Assembly: GCF_013404085.1 (NCBI RefSeq)
Contig: NZ_JABFHO010000001.1
Coordinates: 1,611,001-1,675,000 of the forward strand
Reading direction: 5' to 3'
Source of the DNA: Winogradskyella helgolandensis
GTDB lineage: Bacteria > Bacteroidota > Bacteroidia > Flavobacteriales > Flavobacteriaceae
DNA length: 64,000 nucleotides
The notes beneath the pieces were generated by a model, which saw nothing but the letters and a program-made list of their open reading frames with translations, was not told the origin of the DNA and ran no database searches. The translations under genes were made by a program, and so were the position numbers. Each line of letters opens with the position of its first letter. Position 1 is the first letter of the stretch. Of the stretch, positions 23,901 through 32,654 are shown in pieces.

Positions 23901-26048
23901 TGCACCTGTGCTTAAGTCGGAAGACGTAAACGTTCCAGGTAGTGTTGATCCCGAAAAGGTGCCTAATATAGGATATGAGTCATCAGGACCATCATAAATA
24001 CTTAATTCATCAATGCCGTTTTCGGTGTTAAATGCTGTAAAAGTGATACTAATTAAGTCTCCAGGAGTTTCTGGGTAATAGGTGGTTGTTTCTGTTTCGT
24101 TAGCTGAATAATTGCCGCCAGATCCACCATTATCGTAGACTGTAGTGCCACAGATCGGAGTAAAACATGTAATATTAGCTGACCAACCACTGTAATTTAC
24201 TAGGTAGTCACTTTCAAAAACAAAAGTTAATGCTCCTGAGGAATCTGTTGATGTAAGCGGACCTGGTATGGTGCTACCTGAAAATGTTCCTAATGAAGGA
24301 AAAGTATCATTTGGTCCATTATAAACAGTTAATTCATCATAACTTGTTTCAGTGTCAAATGCTGTAAATGTAGCTACTACATAATCGCCTGGTGTATCAG
24401 GGTAAAATGTCGTGGTTTCGTCTTCGGAGTCAGAGTAATTACCACTTGAACCGCCACTATCATAAAATGTACTGCCGCAAACTAAAGGAGGCGTATAAGG
24501 TGCGCATGATATACTTGCTGTCCAACCGCTATATTCAACAGAACCATCACTATCAAATACAAAGGTTAGCGCTCCAGATGCATCTGTGGATGTAAAGGGG
24601 CCAGGAATTGTTGTGCCATAGAACACTCCAAGTAATGGGTAGCTGTCATCCGGACCATCATAAACGTAAAGGTCATCTATGAATTCAGTATGAAATGCTG
24701 TAAACGTAGCGGTAACCGCATCTCCAGGTATGTCGGGAGAGAAAGTTGTAGTTTCTAATTCATTAGAGATATAATCTTCAGTTGGTCCTCCACTGTCATA
24801 AAATATACTGCCACAAGTAGGTGGGTGGTAACAAGAGATGTCTGCAGCCCAACCACTACTTTGTATAGTGTTATTACTCGTAAATACAAATGTTAGTGCG
24901 CCAGACAAGTCCGTAGACGTAAAAGGACCAGGTAATGATGTGCCAGAATAGTTTCCGATTAAAGGATATGTGGTATTTGGGCCATTATAAACAGCTAAAA
25001 CATCATTACCACTTTCGGTGTCAAATGCAGTAAAGGTCACTGTAACAATATCTCCAGGCGTATCTGCAAAAATATTTAGGACTTGCGATTCATTCGCAAC
25101 ATAGTTTCCGGTTGCACCTCCATTGTCATAAAATGTTTCACCACAAGTTGGTGGTGCTGGTGGTGGATCGCAGGTTATATCTGCTTCCCAGCCAGCACCA
25201 ACGTTGGTGTCTCCATCGCTTATAAAATCAAAAGTTATCGCTCCTGTAGGATTTCCTGCGACATACGAAGTAAAAATAGCTGGTAGACTAGTCACTGTAC
25301 CCAAAATAGGGTAACTATTATTAGGGCCATTGTATGCCGTTAAAACATCTCCTGCGTCCGGAATGTCAACAACTGTAAAATCTACGGTTACCGTTCCTCC
25401 TGCAAAATAAGGTGTTATAGTTGTGGTTTCGTCTCCTGCATAATCACCAGTTGCGCCACCTAAATCAAAATATTCATTACCACATACGGGTAAGTTTAAG
25501 CATGTTGTTGTTCCTGTTCCTCCACTTTGTTGAAAGTTAATGATTCCTTCAGCACTATCATAATTCGTAATTAAAACCACATAGATTTGACCAGGCAACG
25601 CGTTTAAGATTGTCATGGTTTCTGTTGGCGATGGGTCATAACTACAATCTGTTATATAGTCTGTTGCATATGGGTAAAATGCAGGGTTTGTAGTGTTATT
25701 AGGGCATGAAGCACAGTCTGTATAAGAAATATTGGTATTTGCATCATTAATATCTGTAAAAGGACCCCAAGCAATAAAGTCGACATCAATGGGGTTGCTG
25801 GAAAGGTCTTCTTGATCTATATCAAAATATAAATCACCGGGTTGGTCAGCTACGAGATAGAAATAACTAGCATTGGGTATAGAGAATAAGCAGCCAACAG
25901 ATGTAGAATTTGTTCCGCCATAAACATTATTAAATGATAAGGATGAATTTCCCGAACAAAATTGTTCGGCACTTAAAATATCTGTTCCTTGGGAGAATGA
26001 TAAATTAATAAAAATAAAAAGTATAAGAGAGGGTAGTGTTTTTTTCAT
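20913..26048 (-). CDS. Large secreted CUB-repeat protein with type IX secretion sorting domain
   Basis: The 1711-residue protein has a signal peptide (to about residue 19, LSFSQ). An N-terminal beta-rich module follows, then six tandem CUB-like units of about 105 residues (about 180-850), each opening CG-x-FYD-x-GG and containing YDGPD or YNGPN and FTS-x-D. A choice-of-anchor/MAM-like module (FSEDFDGPGLPTGW to WYIDDISL, about 880-1040) comes next, followed by beta-sandwich sections. The end is a T9SS sorting domain (VIIYDLLGRVLF, LSDGTYIVKATL). It is predicted to be exported across the outer membrane and to act in adhesion or binding, since no catalytic motif is seen. The 142-residue gene lies 27 bases upstream and is probably co-transcribed. 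Confidence 0.82.
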   Translation of the reverse strand: MKKTLPSLILFIFINLSFSQGTDILSAEQFCSGNSSLSFNNVYGGTNSTSVGCLFSIPNASYFYLVADQPGDLYFDIDQEDLSSNPIDVDFIAWGPFTDINDANTNISYTDCASCPNNTTNPAFYPYATDYITDCSYDPSPTETMTILNALPGQIYVVLITNYDSAEGIINFQQSGGTGTTTCLNLPVCGNEYFDLGGATGDYAGDETTTITPYFAGGTVTVDFTVVDIPDAGDVLTAYNGPNNSYPILGTVTSLPAIFTSYVAGNPTGAITFDFISDGDTNVGAGWEADITCDPPPAPPTCGETFYDNGGATGNYVANESQVLNIFADTPGDIVTVTFTAFDTESGNDVLAVYNGPNTTYPLIGNYSGTSLPGPFTSTDLSGALTFVFTSNNTIQSSGWAADISCYHPPTCGSIFYDSGGPTEDYISNELETTTFSPDIPGDAVTATFTAFHTEFIDDLYVYDGPDDSYPLLGVFYGTTIPGPFTSTDASGALTFVFDSDGSVEYSGWTASISCAPYTPPLVCGSTFYDSGGSSGNYSDSEDETTTFYPDTPGDYVVATFTAFDTETSYDELTVYNGPNDTFPSLGTFSGSTIPGPLTSTDSSGALTFVFESDYLVNYSGWSANITCFTPICGTTVYDNGGSGGNYSANETETTTYYPETPGDLISITFTAFNTENGIDELSIYDGPDDSYPILGTFSGSTLPGTFTSSDLSTGALTFVFTSNGSVQNSGWAADITCVPPPSCGTTFYDSGGASENYSTNETETSTFFPDNPGDYVVATFTAFNTESGYDYLSVYDGPDETYPLLGEFSGTTTPGPFASSDTSGALTFVFDSDFSGIRSGWAANITCESSCDLIITDTIYPIGADDCTLNYTELTTNATATYTPIYIFSEDFDGPGLPTGWTINNGNGGAWSITNSSYAGGTPYEARLNGGSSTTASGTRTLTTPAIDISGQTDLQLSLKQYLSHYNNSYNYSVAIQTNLDNGGWTNQYRINSVSNNISQETRNIVLRNSDLSALSGTSLRIRFILSGRPFGLSNWYIDDISLTVPGTTTPPQITWSPAEGLYTDVSLSTPYISNTYSEIVYAAPMDTQTYTATDINSCTDTVAIINNKKTWNGSQSTDWYDDDNWTPSGIPTDENCVIIPDLVTSNNNSPIVLGTPPTPPPPAQLRSLNVRDDGYLELQQYANLIVTDAVVIETDGKVILRNGSNLVQITNSGITNSGNIQMQRTVSSLNPQDYVYWSSPVANFNVADVSPGSNSRYNWIPTVPGNGDGNYGDWQATTEVMQPGKGYIIRGVSGTNPETAIATNTVEFRGVPRNGAYQVTIVHGGYSGPDYDGAGNTMATALDDNWNLIGNPYPSGISADAFITQNASILDDTGDINTPTIFGTVYLWRHQSTPSSATDPFYGDYAYNYNANDYIGYNSTGSNPSGFNGNIGAGQAFFVLMDHDAPSPSNVSFNNNMRLNSGIVPIDNNEFYRSTENSSQDVIEKHRIWLDLIAPNNKANSILVGYIDNATNNFDRIYDGFELSGTSNRFYSLIYTEEMAIQGRSTPFNDSDLVPLGIEISSSGNYTIAINTLDGLFNTTNQSIYIEDTYTNTIHNLRVSPYSFSSDAGSYNDRFILRYTVEVLSMSDFELSSLNILAPNHSYIKVMSEQSPIESVIIYDLLGRVLFSKSAITDTEFILKNHNLSDGTYIVKATLIHGRSKSQKIILKN
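23490..25490. repeat. Tandem imperfect coding repeats (six CUB units)
   Basis: Six units of about 320-330 bp repeat inside the 1711-codon gene. Recurrent stretches include TCATAAAATG, the AAATGCTGTAAA(T/A)GT region and the (T/C)CTGGTATGGT-like stretches at similar offsets in each unit. Similarity is high enough for misalignment during replication or recombination, so copy number may vary between strains. Confidence 0.7.
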
Positions 26049-26075
26049 ATGGACATAATTATGAGCTATTAGTGT

Positions 26076-26504
26076 TTACAGAAAACTAACGAATTGCCAT
26101 TCGGTTTTCGTTTCGCAGTTGGTATTAGAATCATGCATTACAACTTGCCATTTAAAGCACTTAGCATTTAGGTCGGTTAGAGTTAATTGTTGTTTGCCTA
26201 TACTGTTTTTGGAAACATTTAAAATTTTAAATTCTTTTACTTCGGAGCGTAGTTTGCCATCTAAACCTTTCCAGCAGCTGTTAAGTGGCTGTACAATTAA
26301 AGTCACTTTTAGGTGTTCTTTGTTTGGGGTTTTAGAGAAATCCCATGAAATTATGGCTGTACTAGTTGGTTGATTTTCGTTTGGAACAACTTTACTGTCT
26401 ATGGTGTAATTTTGAACACAGCGGTTGGTGTCTGATGTAGGTTGTTGACCAAGTAATGGTGAGGATATAAAAAGCAGGAATGCATAAAATAAAGTTCTAA
26501 TCAT
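26076..26504 (-). CDS. Secreted protein of unknown function
   Basis: The 142-residue protein begins with a signal peptide (MIRTLFYAFLLFISSPLLGQ). The mature part is beta-rich and contains four cysteines (NRCVQNY, NSCWKGLD, AKCFKWQV, NTNCETKT), which suggests two disulfides in the periplasm or outside the cell. I do not recognise the family. It directly precedes the CUB-repeat T9SS gene and is likely in one operon with it, perhaps as a partner. Confidence 0.7.
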   Translation of the reverse strand: MIRTLFYAFLLFISSPLLGQQPTSDTNRCVQNYTIDSKVVPNENQPTSTAIISWDFSKTPNKEHLKVTLIVQPLNSCWKGLDGKLRSEVKEFKILNVSKNSIGKQQLTLTDLNAKCFKWQVVMHDSNTNCETKTEWQFVSFL

Positions 26505-26898
26505 AAATCTATATTATTGAATGAGGTTGCAATACAAATGTTAAAAATGAATTTAACAATGTAGGTAATTGGTAAATATAGATTTGGGGAGATTTGATTT
26601 TAAAAGTAAGAAAAAATCTAGATTTTAACGTTTTATTAAAATTTTTGTTAGTGTTTTAGTTAAAATGATGAAAAAATCGGATGTAATTAATATTGAGCCA
26701 TGTGATTAGGTCTTTTTGAAACGTGTATTTCCTAATTACGATTACTATTTTTTAGTGATATTCGCCAATCTTTGATATGTAAATTGTTTAATACATGTTT
26801 TGTCAATTTAAATAAGCGCTAAATGTATTTTTTTGCATTATGATATTACATTATTAAAAAAATCAAAAACGGTTACTTATTTTTACAATAAAAAGAAT
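26505..26898. other. AT-rich divergent intergenic region
   Basis: This spacer of almost 400 bases separates the minus-strand secreted-protein gene from the plus-strand PLP-enzyme gene. It must hold both promoters, but no pair of boxes stands out on either strand. I see no RNA gene, repeat or coding frame with family character in it. The open frame of the PLP enzyme extends into it to 26833. Confidence 0.5.
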
Positions 26899-27804
26899 TT
26901 GCTTCAGAATCTTATCCATAATCAGACTATTAGTATTCAGAATTCTTCGATTGAAATAACGATTAAGCGCGAAGATTTAATCCATCCCTTTATTTCAGGG
27001 AATAAGTATCGTAAATTAAAGTACAACATTCAGCAGGCAAAAGCTGATCATTCAAAATCTATATTAACTTTTGGAGGAGCGTTTTCAAATCATATCGCTG
27101 CCGTCGCTTTTGCAGGGAAAGAATATGGTTTTAATACTATTGGAATTATTCGTGGTGAAGAGTTAAGCTTAAAAAATGAACTTAATCCAACATTACAATT
27201 TGCTCAATCGTGTGGTATGCGATTTAAGTTTATTTCGAGAGGAGATTATAGAGCGAAAACGAATCAAGAATTTTTAGATAATTTAAAATCTGAATTTGGT
27301 GATTTTTATTTGTTACCTGAAGGCGGTACAAATGATTTAGCCGTTAAAGGTTGTGAAGAAATTTTGCAAACAGAGGATTCTAAGTTTAATTATATCTGTT
27401 GTCCAGTAGGAACGGGAGGGACTATTTCAGGATTGATTAATGCTTCTCAAAACCATCAGAAAATATTAGGTTTTCCGGCTTTAAAAGGTGATTTTTTACA
27501 AGAAGATATTCGTAAATTTGCAAATCAAGATAATTGGAAATTAATTACAGATTATCATTTTGGTGGTTATGGTAAAATAAAGCCTGAGTTGATTTCGTTT
27601 ATCAATATGTTTAAGAAAGATTATAATATTCCGTTAGATCCAATTTATACAGGTAAAATGTTATTTGGAATATTTGATTTGATTACACTTGGTGTTTTTC
27701 CATCAGATTCGAAAATACTAGCCATTCATACAGGCGGTTTGCAGGGTGTTGCGGGTGTTAATGCTATGTTGAAACGTAAAAAATGCCCTTTAATTGAAGT
27801 ATAA
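26899..27804 (+). CDS. PLP-dependent D-cysteine desulfhydrase / ACC deaminase family protein
   Basis: The protein belongs to the fold-type II tryptophan-synthase-beta superfamily. It has IKREDLIHPFISGNKYRKLKYN with the PLP-binding lysine, then TFGGAFSNHIAAVAFAG and the glycine-rich PVGTGGTISGL loop. I chose the TTG at 26899 (MLQNLIHNQTIS, 301 residues) because relatives are about 300 residues long and start near this point. The frame opens at TTG 26833, but those 22 residues look non-homologous, and no in-frame ATG exists. Members deaminate 1-aminocyclopropane-1-carboxylate or desulfhydrate D-cysteine, and flavobacterial forms are usually assigned to the latter. Only three bases separate it from the glucosaminidase gene. 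Confidence 0.82.
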   Translation: MLQNLIHNQTISIQNSSIEITIKREDLIHPFISGNKYRKLKYNIQQAKADHSKSILTFGGAFSNHIAAVAFAGKEYGFNTIGIIRGEELSLKNELNPTLQFAQSCGMRFKFISRGDYRAKTNQEFLDNLKSEFGDFYLLPEGGTNDLAVKGCEEILQTEDSKFNYICCPVGTGGTISGLINASQNHQKILGFPALKGDFLQEDIRKFANQDNWKLITDYHFGGYGKIKPELISFINMFKKDYNIPLDPIYTGKMLFGIFDLITLGVFPSDSKILAIHTGGLQGVAGVNAMLKRKKCPLIEV

Positions 27805-27807
27805 AAC

Positions 27808-28641
27808 ATGAAGTTTAGATATTTAATTTTATTAGTAGCTGTATTGGCAATGAGTTGTGGTCCTAAAAAAGGTATCGTAACCAAGAAGAAGCGAAGTAGC
27901 ACTAATGAAACAGTTGTCGTTAAAGACAGAAAAGAGGAAGTTAAAACGACAGATACAAATTCGGCAGTTGTAAAGGAGAATAAAGCTCCAAGTAGTGTTG
28001 AGGTTTATATTGATTTATATGCTGAAATTTCCAAAAACAAAATGCGGACTCATAAAATTCCAGCGAGTATTACTTTGGCTCAGGGTATTTTAGAATCTGG
28101 TGTTGGTAAAGGTCGTTTAGCGGTTAAGGCCAATAATCATTTTGGAATTAAATGTCACGGTTGGACAGGTGCTAAGATTTATCATGATGATGACCGTTCG
28201 CAAGAATGTTTTAGAAAATATCCTAAGGCTGAAATGTCTTATGAAGATCATTCTGAGTTTTTAACAGGGAGAAAGCGTTATGCTGGTTTATTTGAACTTA
28301 AGCCAGATGATTATAAAGGTTGGGCAAAAGGATTAAGAGCTGCAGGTTATGCAACTGATAGAAAGTATCCGGATAAATTAATTAGTTTAATTGAGCGTTA
28401 TGAACTGCATAAATATGATGATGAAGTTCTTAATGGTACAACAACCAAATCAACTCGAAAATCGACCACAATCATAGAAGGCACAAAAAAGGATGCTCCT
28501 AAAAAGCATCTCGTGACTAAAGGTGATACGTTGTATTCGCTTTCAAGATTATATAAAACTACAGTTGAAGCTATTAAAGCCGAAAACAATTTAAAATCGA
28601 ATGACCTAACTATAGGTCAAGAACTTATTATTTCAAATTAA
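27808..28641 (+). CDS. Glucosaminidase-domain lipoprotein with LysM
   Basis: The 277-residue protein has a lipoprotein signal (VLAMSCGPKKG) and a low-complexity Lys/Thr linker. An N-acetylglucosaminidase/muramidase domain follows (about 65-205), with the catalytic glutamate in AQGILESGVGKGRLA and the conserved NNHFGIKCHGW. A C-terminal LysM ends the protein (about 228-276, HLVTKGDTLYSLSRLYK). It is predicted to cut peptidoglycan glycan strands, anchored on the periplasmic side. It is the middle gene of a tight trio with 3-base gaps on both sides, although the neighbours are metabolic. Confidence 0.88.
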   Translation: MKFRYLILLVAVLAMSCGPKKGIVTKKKRSSTNETVVVKDRKEEVKTTDTNSAVVKENKAPSSVEVYIDLYAEISKNKMRTHKIPASITLAQGILESGVGKGRLAVKANNHFGIKCHGWTGAKIYHDDDRSQECFRKYPKAEMSYEDHSEFLTGRKRYAGLFELKPDDYKGWAKGLRAAGYATDRKYPDKLISLIERYELHKYDDEVLNGTTTKSTRKSTTIIEGTKKDAPKKHLVTKGDTLYSLSRLYKTTVEAIKAENNLKSNDLTIGQELIISN

Positions 28642-28644
28642 TTT

Positions 28645-29931
28645 ATGTTATATCAAAGAAGTAGTGCTTTATTTAAAGAGGCTCAAAAGGTTATTCCAGG
28701 CGGAGTAAATTCGCCAGTTAGAGCATTTAATGCCGTAGGAGGTACGCCAATTTTTGCTAAGTCAGCAAAAGGAGCTTATGTATATGATGAAGATGGAAAT
28801 CGTTTTATAGATTATATAAATTCTTGGGGACCAATGTTGCTTGGGCATGCATTTCCTCCAGTGGTTGATGCTGTTATTGAAAAGGCAAAACAAGGGACAT
28901 CCTTTGGAATGCCTACTGCTATTGAAACCGAGATAGCAGAATTAGCAGTTTCTATGGTGCCAAATATTGATAAAATTCGGTTTGTAAACTCTGGTACTGA
29001 GGCGTGTATGAGTGCTATTAGATTGGCAAGAGGGTTTACAAATAAAGATAAAATTATAAAATTTGCAGGGTGTTATCATGGTCACAGTGATTCGTTTTTA
29101 ATCGCAGCAGGAAGTGGAGCAATTACATTTGGAACTCCCAATAGTCCTGGTGTCACAAAAGGAACTGCAAAAGATACACTTTTAGCAACCTTTAATGATC
29201 TTGAAAATGTAAGGGAGCTTGTAAAATCTAATGAAGGTACCATCGCAGCAATTATTATTGAGCCTGTAGCAGGTAACATGGGTTGTATTCCTCCATTAGA
29301 AGGATTTCTTGAAGGCTTGAGAACATTGTGTGATGCCAATGATATCTTATTGATTTTTGATGAGGTAATGACAGGTTTTAGATTGGCTAAAGGTGGAGTG
29401 CAAGAGCTTAAAGGTGTTGATGCAGATATTGTGTGTTTTGGTAAAGTAGTTGGTGGAGGTTTGCCGGTTGGTGCTTTTGCAGCAAGAGATGAAATTATGA
29501 ATTATTTAGCTCCAATTGGACCCGTTTATCAAGCAGGAACGTTGAGTGGAAATCCACTAGCAATGGCTGCTGGTTTAGCTATGCTTAAAACTATCCATGC
29601 TGATAAAGGTTTAATGAATAGGCTAGAGGAGAAAACAAAATATCTTCATAATGGTATTGCTGATGCGCTTAATAAGAATGGTATAGCGCATACAATCAAT
29701 AGAATAGGATCTATGATTTCAGTCCATTTTTCAGAAGATGCTGTTGTAGATTTTGATTCTGCTGCCAAAGGAAATAATGACACTTTTAAAAAGTTCTTTC
29801 ATGGTATGCTAAGTAAAGGTATTTATATTGCTCCAAGTGCTTTTGAAACTTGGTTTATAACAGATGCATTAAGTTATGAAGATTTAAACGAAACAATAGC
29901 AGCTGTAGAGGAAATAGCAAAAGATTTGTAA
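28645..29931 (+). CDS. hemL: Glutamate-1-semialdehyde 2,1-aminomutase
   Basis: The 428-residue protein matches HemL over its whole length. It has [10 protein letters not shown] near the N-terminus, [17 protein letters not shown], the PLP region with GCYHGHSD, and the catalytic lysine in [14 protein letters not shown] (about residue 266). It isomerises glutamate-1-semialdehyde to 5-aminolevulinate for heme synthesis by the C5 pathway. It closes the operon and is followed by a strong terminator. Confidence 0.95.
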   Translation: MLYQRSSALFKEAQKVIPGGVNSPVRAFNAVGGTPIFAKSAKGAYVYDEDGNRFIDYINSWGPMLLGHAFPPVVDAVIEKAKQGTSFGMPTAIETEIAELAVSMVPNIDKIRFVNSGTEACMSAIRLARGFTNKDKIIKFAGCYHGHSDSFLIAAGSGAITFGTPNSPGVTKGTAKDTLLATFNDLENVRELVKSNEGTIAAIIIEPVAGNMGCIPPLEGFLEGLRTLCDANDILLIFDEVMTGFRLAKGGVQELKGVDADIVCFGKVVGGGLPVGAFAARDEIMNYLAPIGPVYQAGTLSGNPLAMAAGLAMLKTIHADKGLMNRLEEKTKYLHNGIADALNKNGIAHTINRIGSMISVHFSEDAVVDFDSAAKGNNDTFKKFFHGMLSKGIYIAPSAFETWFITDALSYEDLNETIAAVEEIAKDL

Positions 29932-29934
29932 ATA

Positions 29935-29966
29935 AAAAAGTCTCGCACATTGCGAGACTTTTTATA
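29935..29966. terminator. Terminator between convergent hemL and 116-residue gene
   Basis: AAGTCTCGCA and TGCGAGACTT (29939-29948 and 29952-29961) form a 10-bp stem with a 3-base loop, flanked by an A-run and a T-run. It can serve both strands. Confidence 0.88.
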
Positions 29967-29981
29967 TATAAAGTAGTTTAT

Positions 29982-30332
29982 TTAGCTTCTTTGAAAATTC
30001 AAATAACGTTCATATTGTTCTTCACTTAAAATGGTTTTCATTCTAGTTTCCAATTGCGCGCTTATAGCTTCTAATTTTTTTGCTGTTCCTTCTTCAACTA
30101 CATTTTGTTTTTCAATAATATAATTGGCTTGAATAAATTCTTGTTGTGCTTCATAAATTTGATCTCTCTGATTGTTATCAAATTTAACGAACTTTCTTAA
30201 GGCTTCAGTCGTTTCAGCTGCTTTAGAATTTACAGTTTTTGTCATTTCTAATTTACTGTTTTGAGCTACAGCGGTTTGAGTCCCAAGAAATAGTGCGAAT
30301 ACAAATAAGCAAAGTGTAATTATCTTCTTCAT
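29982..30332 (-). CDS. Small exported helical protein (Spy/LTXXQ-like)
   Basis: The 116-residue protein has a signal peptide ending TAVAQ. The mature part is wholly helical and charged, ending with ILSEEQYERYLNF, which resembles the LTxxQ-type motif of Spy/CpxP periplasmic chaperones. The next gene encodes a protein of similar design with LNAEQYAKFEKM, so the two are likely related. A periplasmic chaperone or stress role is inferred only from this likeness. Confidence 0.65.
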   Translation of the reverse strand: MKKIITLCLFVFALFLGTQTAVAQNSKLEMTKTVNSKAAETTEALRKFVKFDNNQRDQIYEAQQEFIQANYIIEKQNVVEEGTAKKLEAISAQLETRMKTILSEEQYERYLNFQRS

Positions 30333-30385
30333 TATGGATTAATTATTTAAAATTGGACACTAATGTAACAATTTTATTCAATAAA

Positions 30386-30418
30386 ATGAAAAAGTATCGC
30401 CTAAGCGATACTTTTTAT
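30386..30418. terminator. Terminator between the two Spy-like genes
   Basis: AAAAAGTATCGC (30389-30400) and GCGATACTTTTT (30405-30416) form a perfect 12-bp stem with loop CTAA, ending the 157-residue gene on the minus strand. The two Spy-like genes are therefore separately transcribed. Confidence 0.88.
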
Positions 30419-30440
30419 TTTTAAAATGCTTTTAGAAGAC

Positions 30441-30914
30441 TTATTTTCTATCGTCTTGTTTGTCACGTTTTCTATCTTGATTTTTATTACGATCTCCTCT
30501 TTTTTTATGTTCTCTAGGCTTCATTTTTTCAAACTTAGCATATTGTTCTGCATTTAAGATCGACTTCATTTCACGCTTCATTTCAATCTGCTGATCTAAT
30601 CTCGTATTTTGCATTTTGATCATTTCTTCTTGAGAAGGCTTTTCTTTTTTCTCACCTTCTACTACTGTACGATTTTTTCTTAAACCTTCATTAGCTTTAG
30701 CTTCTTTTAAAATCAGTGCGTGTACATCTTTTTGTTGTGCTACAGTTAAATCTAATTTTAAAGTCAATTTTTTCGATTTCAAATCAGCAATGTCATTAGG
30801 TGTCATTTGCATTCTTGATTCTGACCTGTCTTTGCGATCTGATGTTCTTTCTTTTTTCTGTGCCATTCCATTTATTGTAAATAGAGCTAGGGCAATTACT
30901 AATAATTTTTTCAT
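30441..30914 (-). CDS. DUF4890-like exported helical protein
   Basis: The 157-residue protein has a signal peptide (MKKLLVIALALFTINGMAQ) followed by a very charged helical region. MTPNDIADLKSKKLTLKLDLT and LNAEQYAKFEKMK match the pattern of DUF4890/Spy-like proteins in Bacteroidota. The tail (about 128-157) is almost only Lys, Arg, Asp and Gln. Such proteins are periplasmic, and in related families they respond to envelope stress or metals. No direct evidence for that is present here. Confidence 0.72.
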   Translation of the reverse strand: MKKLLVIALALFTINGMAQKKERTSDRKDRSESRMQMTPNDIADLKSKKLTLKLDLTVAQQKDVHALILKEAKANEGLRKNRTVVEGEKKEKPSQEEMIKMQNTRLDQQIEMKREMKSILNAEQYAKFEKMKPREHKKRGDRNKNQDRKRDKQDDRK

Positions 30915-31006
30915 GTCTTTTAAGTTTTATGTTATACTTGTTTAGACCTAAGGTTATTAGATTGGTTTAACTACGACTTGGGTTTTAACAAGAATTTTAA
31001 CATTTA

Positions 31007-32503
31007 CTATAATTCTACTAATTTGAGTGTTGTTTGATATAAATTGCCTTTTTCAACCTTATTTTTTAGCCATGCATAGAAGCTAATTATAAATATGTCT
31101 TCTGTGTTTACGGTAGTCCATTCAAATGATAGTTCTAATTTGTTTCTGAATTCTAGTGTGCTTATGCTTTCTGGTTTTGTGTAATAGTGCTCAGCAAATT
31201 TTATAAAAGTTAGAATTCGGATTTGCCCAATTTGCTTCAAGTATTTTGTGTAACGACGTCTAAAACTTTTTAATCGTGAATAAAATAAATCATCTTCTTG
31301 TAATTCTATATATAATAGAAGTTCGGCAACATTTTTTTTAATGACCCAGTCTATACCGGCTTTTTCGGTATACCATTGATCGGTATGATAGAATTTTGCT
31401 GAAATGGACTTTGCTTTTTTAAAGTCTTCGTTCTGAAAGTAGAACATAAAGCAGGCTAAATGTACATCTAATAGGGTTTCTATGTCATGATGTTTGATGT
31501 TTATAATACGTTCTAAAAGTGAAATCGCTTTATTTTGGAGGTTGCTATAGTTGAGGTTTAAAGCTTCAAGCAGTGTTTTCTTTAATATGAAAGATTTATA
31601 ATACGTGCTTTTTTTAAGTAGCATCAGCTGGTCCATTTCTTGGATATATTGTAGAGAGGCTTCAAATTTTTTATTTCTGAAAAGCGTGTTGGCAATGATG
31701 TAAACGATCTGAATTTGATAATATAATTGTTTATCGGTTTCCTTTTTCTGTATTAAGATATCATACGTCTTCATGACGAAACTTTCAATGGTATAATATT
31801 TATTTGTGACTAAAGCCGAAATATTAGCGATGGCTAAAATCTGATATAAGGATTTAAACGAAAGAGAGGTGTTTATTTCAATATGATGTTCTTTTAACAG
31901 ACTTTCAAGTTCATATTCAAAATCTATAACGGTGCCTTTGTAGGTGACCTCGTTTAAAACACATTTTAGTTTAGCATAAACCATATTAAGTCGGTCTTCT
32001 AATTGGTGTTTTTTCTGATTGCTTTTTTGTTTAATTATTAAATCTTCTAAATCTATTTTGGGGTAATTTGAAGCGTATTGAATTTTAGTATGATAAATTT
32101 CATTCAGTATTCCAAACAGTAAATATTCATCTGCTAGCCGTTCTGCTTTGTCTAAAATCTTATAGGCAATACTGTAATTATTCTGAAGTAAAAATGTGCG
32201 TGATGCTAAAATGTATTTAATAATCTGCATGTCTACGGAATTCTCATCTTCAAGATTTTTGTTGGCTGTAAAATCAATTAAAGCTTGGAACAAGCGTTTT
32301 CTAAGTGCATGATACGCATTGCTGTTTTCTACATTATATAACTGTTTGCAAATGGCTTTAGAATCGTCATTAGAATTGGCAAGTAATTTAAAAAGTTGAA
32401 TGTTCTTAGTGTCCTTCCGTTTATTCTTTTGTTGTAGGTAACTCACAAATTTCTGATGGTCTTCATTCGTAAGAGTGTCAATTATTGATTTAATTCCTGT
32501 CAT
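31007..32503 (-). CDS. Helical-repeat (TPR-like) protein, unknown function
   Basis: The 498-residue protein has no signal peptide and is predicted almost entirely helical, with paired helices spaced like TPR or related solenoid repeats. I see no enzymatic motif. The N-terminal segment (ALRKRLFQALIDFTANKN, about 66-83) is the best candidate for a conserved feature. Similar proteins of about 500 residues occur in Flavobacteriia as hypothetical proteins. It is divergent from the YiaA/B gene. Confidence 0.65.
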   Translation of the reverse strand: MTGIKSIIDTLTNEDHQKFVSYLQQKNKRKDTKNIQLFKLLANSNDDSKAICKQLYNVENSNAYHALRKRLFQALIDFTANKNLEDENSVDMQIIKYILASRTFLLQNNYSIAYKILDKAERLADEYLLFGILNEIYHTKIQYASNYPKIDLEDLIIKQKSNQKKHQLEDRLNMVYAKLKCVLNEVTYKGTVIDFEYELESLLKEHHIEINTSLSFKSLYQILAIANISALVTNKYYTIESFVMKTYDILIQKKETDKQLYYQIQIVYIIANTLFRNKKFEASLQYIQEMDQLMLLKKSTYYKSFILKKTLLEALNLNYSNLQNKAISLLERIINIKHHDIETLLDVHLACFMFYFQNEDFKKAKSISAKFYHTDQWYTEKAGIDWVIKKNVAELLLYIELQEDDLFYSRLKSFRRRYTKYLKQIGQIRILTFIKFAEHYYTKPESISTLEFRNKLELSFEWTTVNTEDIFIISFYAWLKNKVEKGNLYQTTLKLVEL

Positions 32504-32654
32504 TTAAACGTCAGTATAAAGTGTTATGATGTAATAAATATAGTCTTATTTTAGTAATTTTTATAAAATATATCGTCAGTATTGTTGCAATAGTGTCTTT
32601 CGAGATCTTGTCTTTTGTTGGAGATTTGACTCATAATCATTAAAACTAAATAGT

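Noticed and set aside
23490..25490. CRISPR-like array from repeats at regular spacing
   Set aside because: The period is about 320-330 bp, the repeats are imperfect and the region is an open coding frame of CUB domains.
26833..26898. TTG 26833 as start of the PLP enzyme
   Set aside because: The 22 extra residues look unrelated and relatives are about 300 residues; TTG 26899 is preferred, with moderate certainty.
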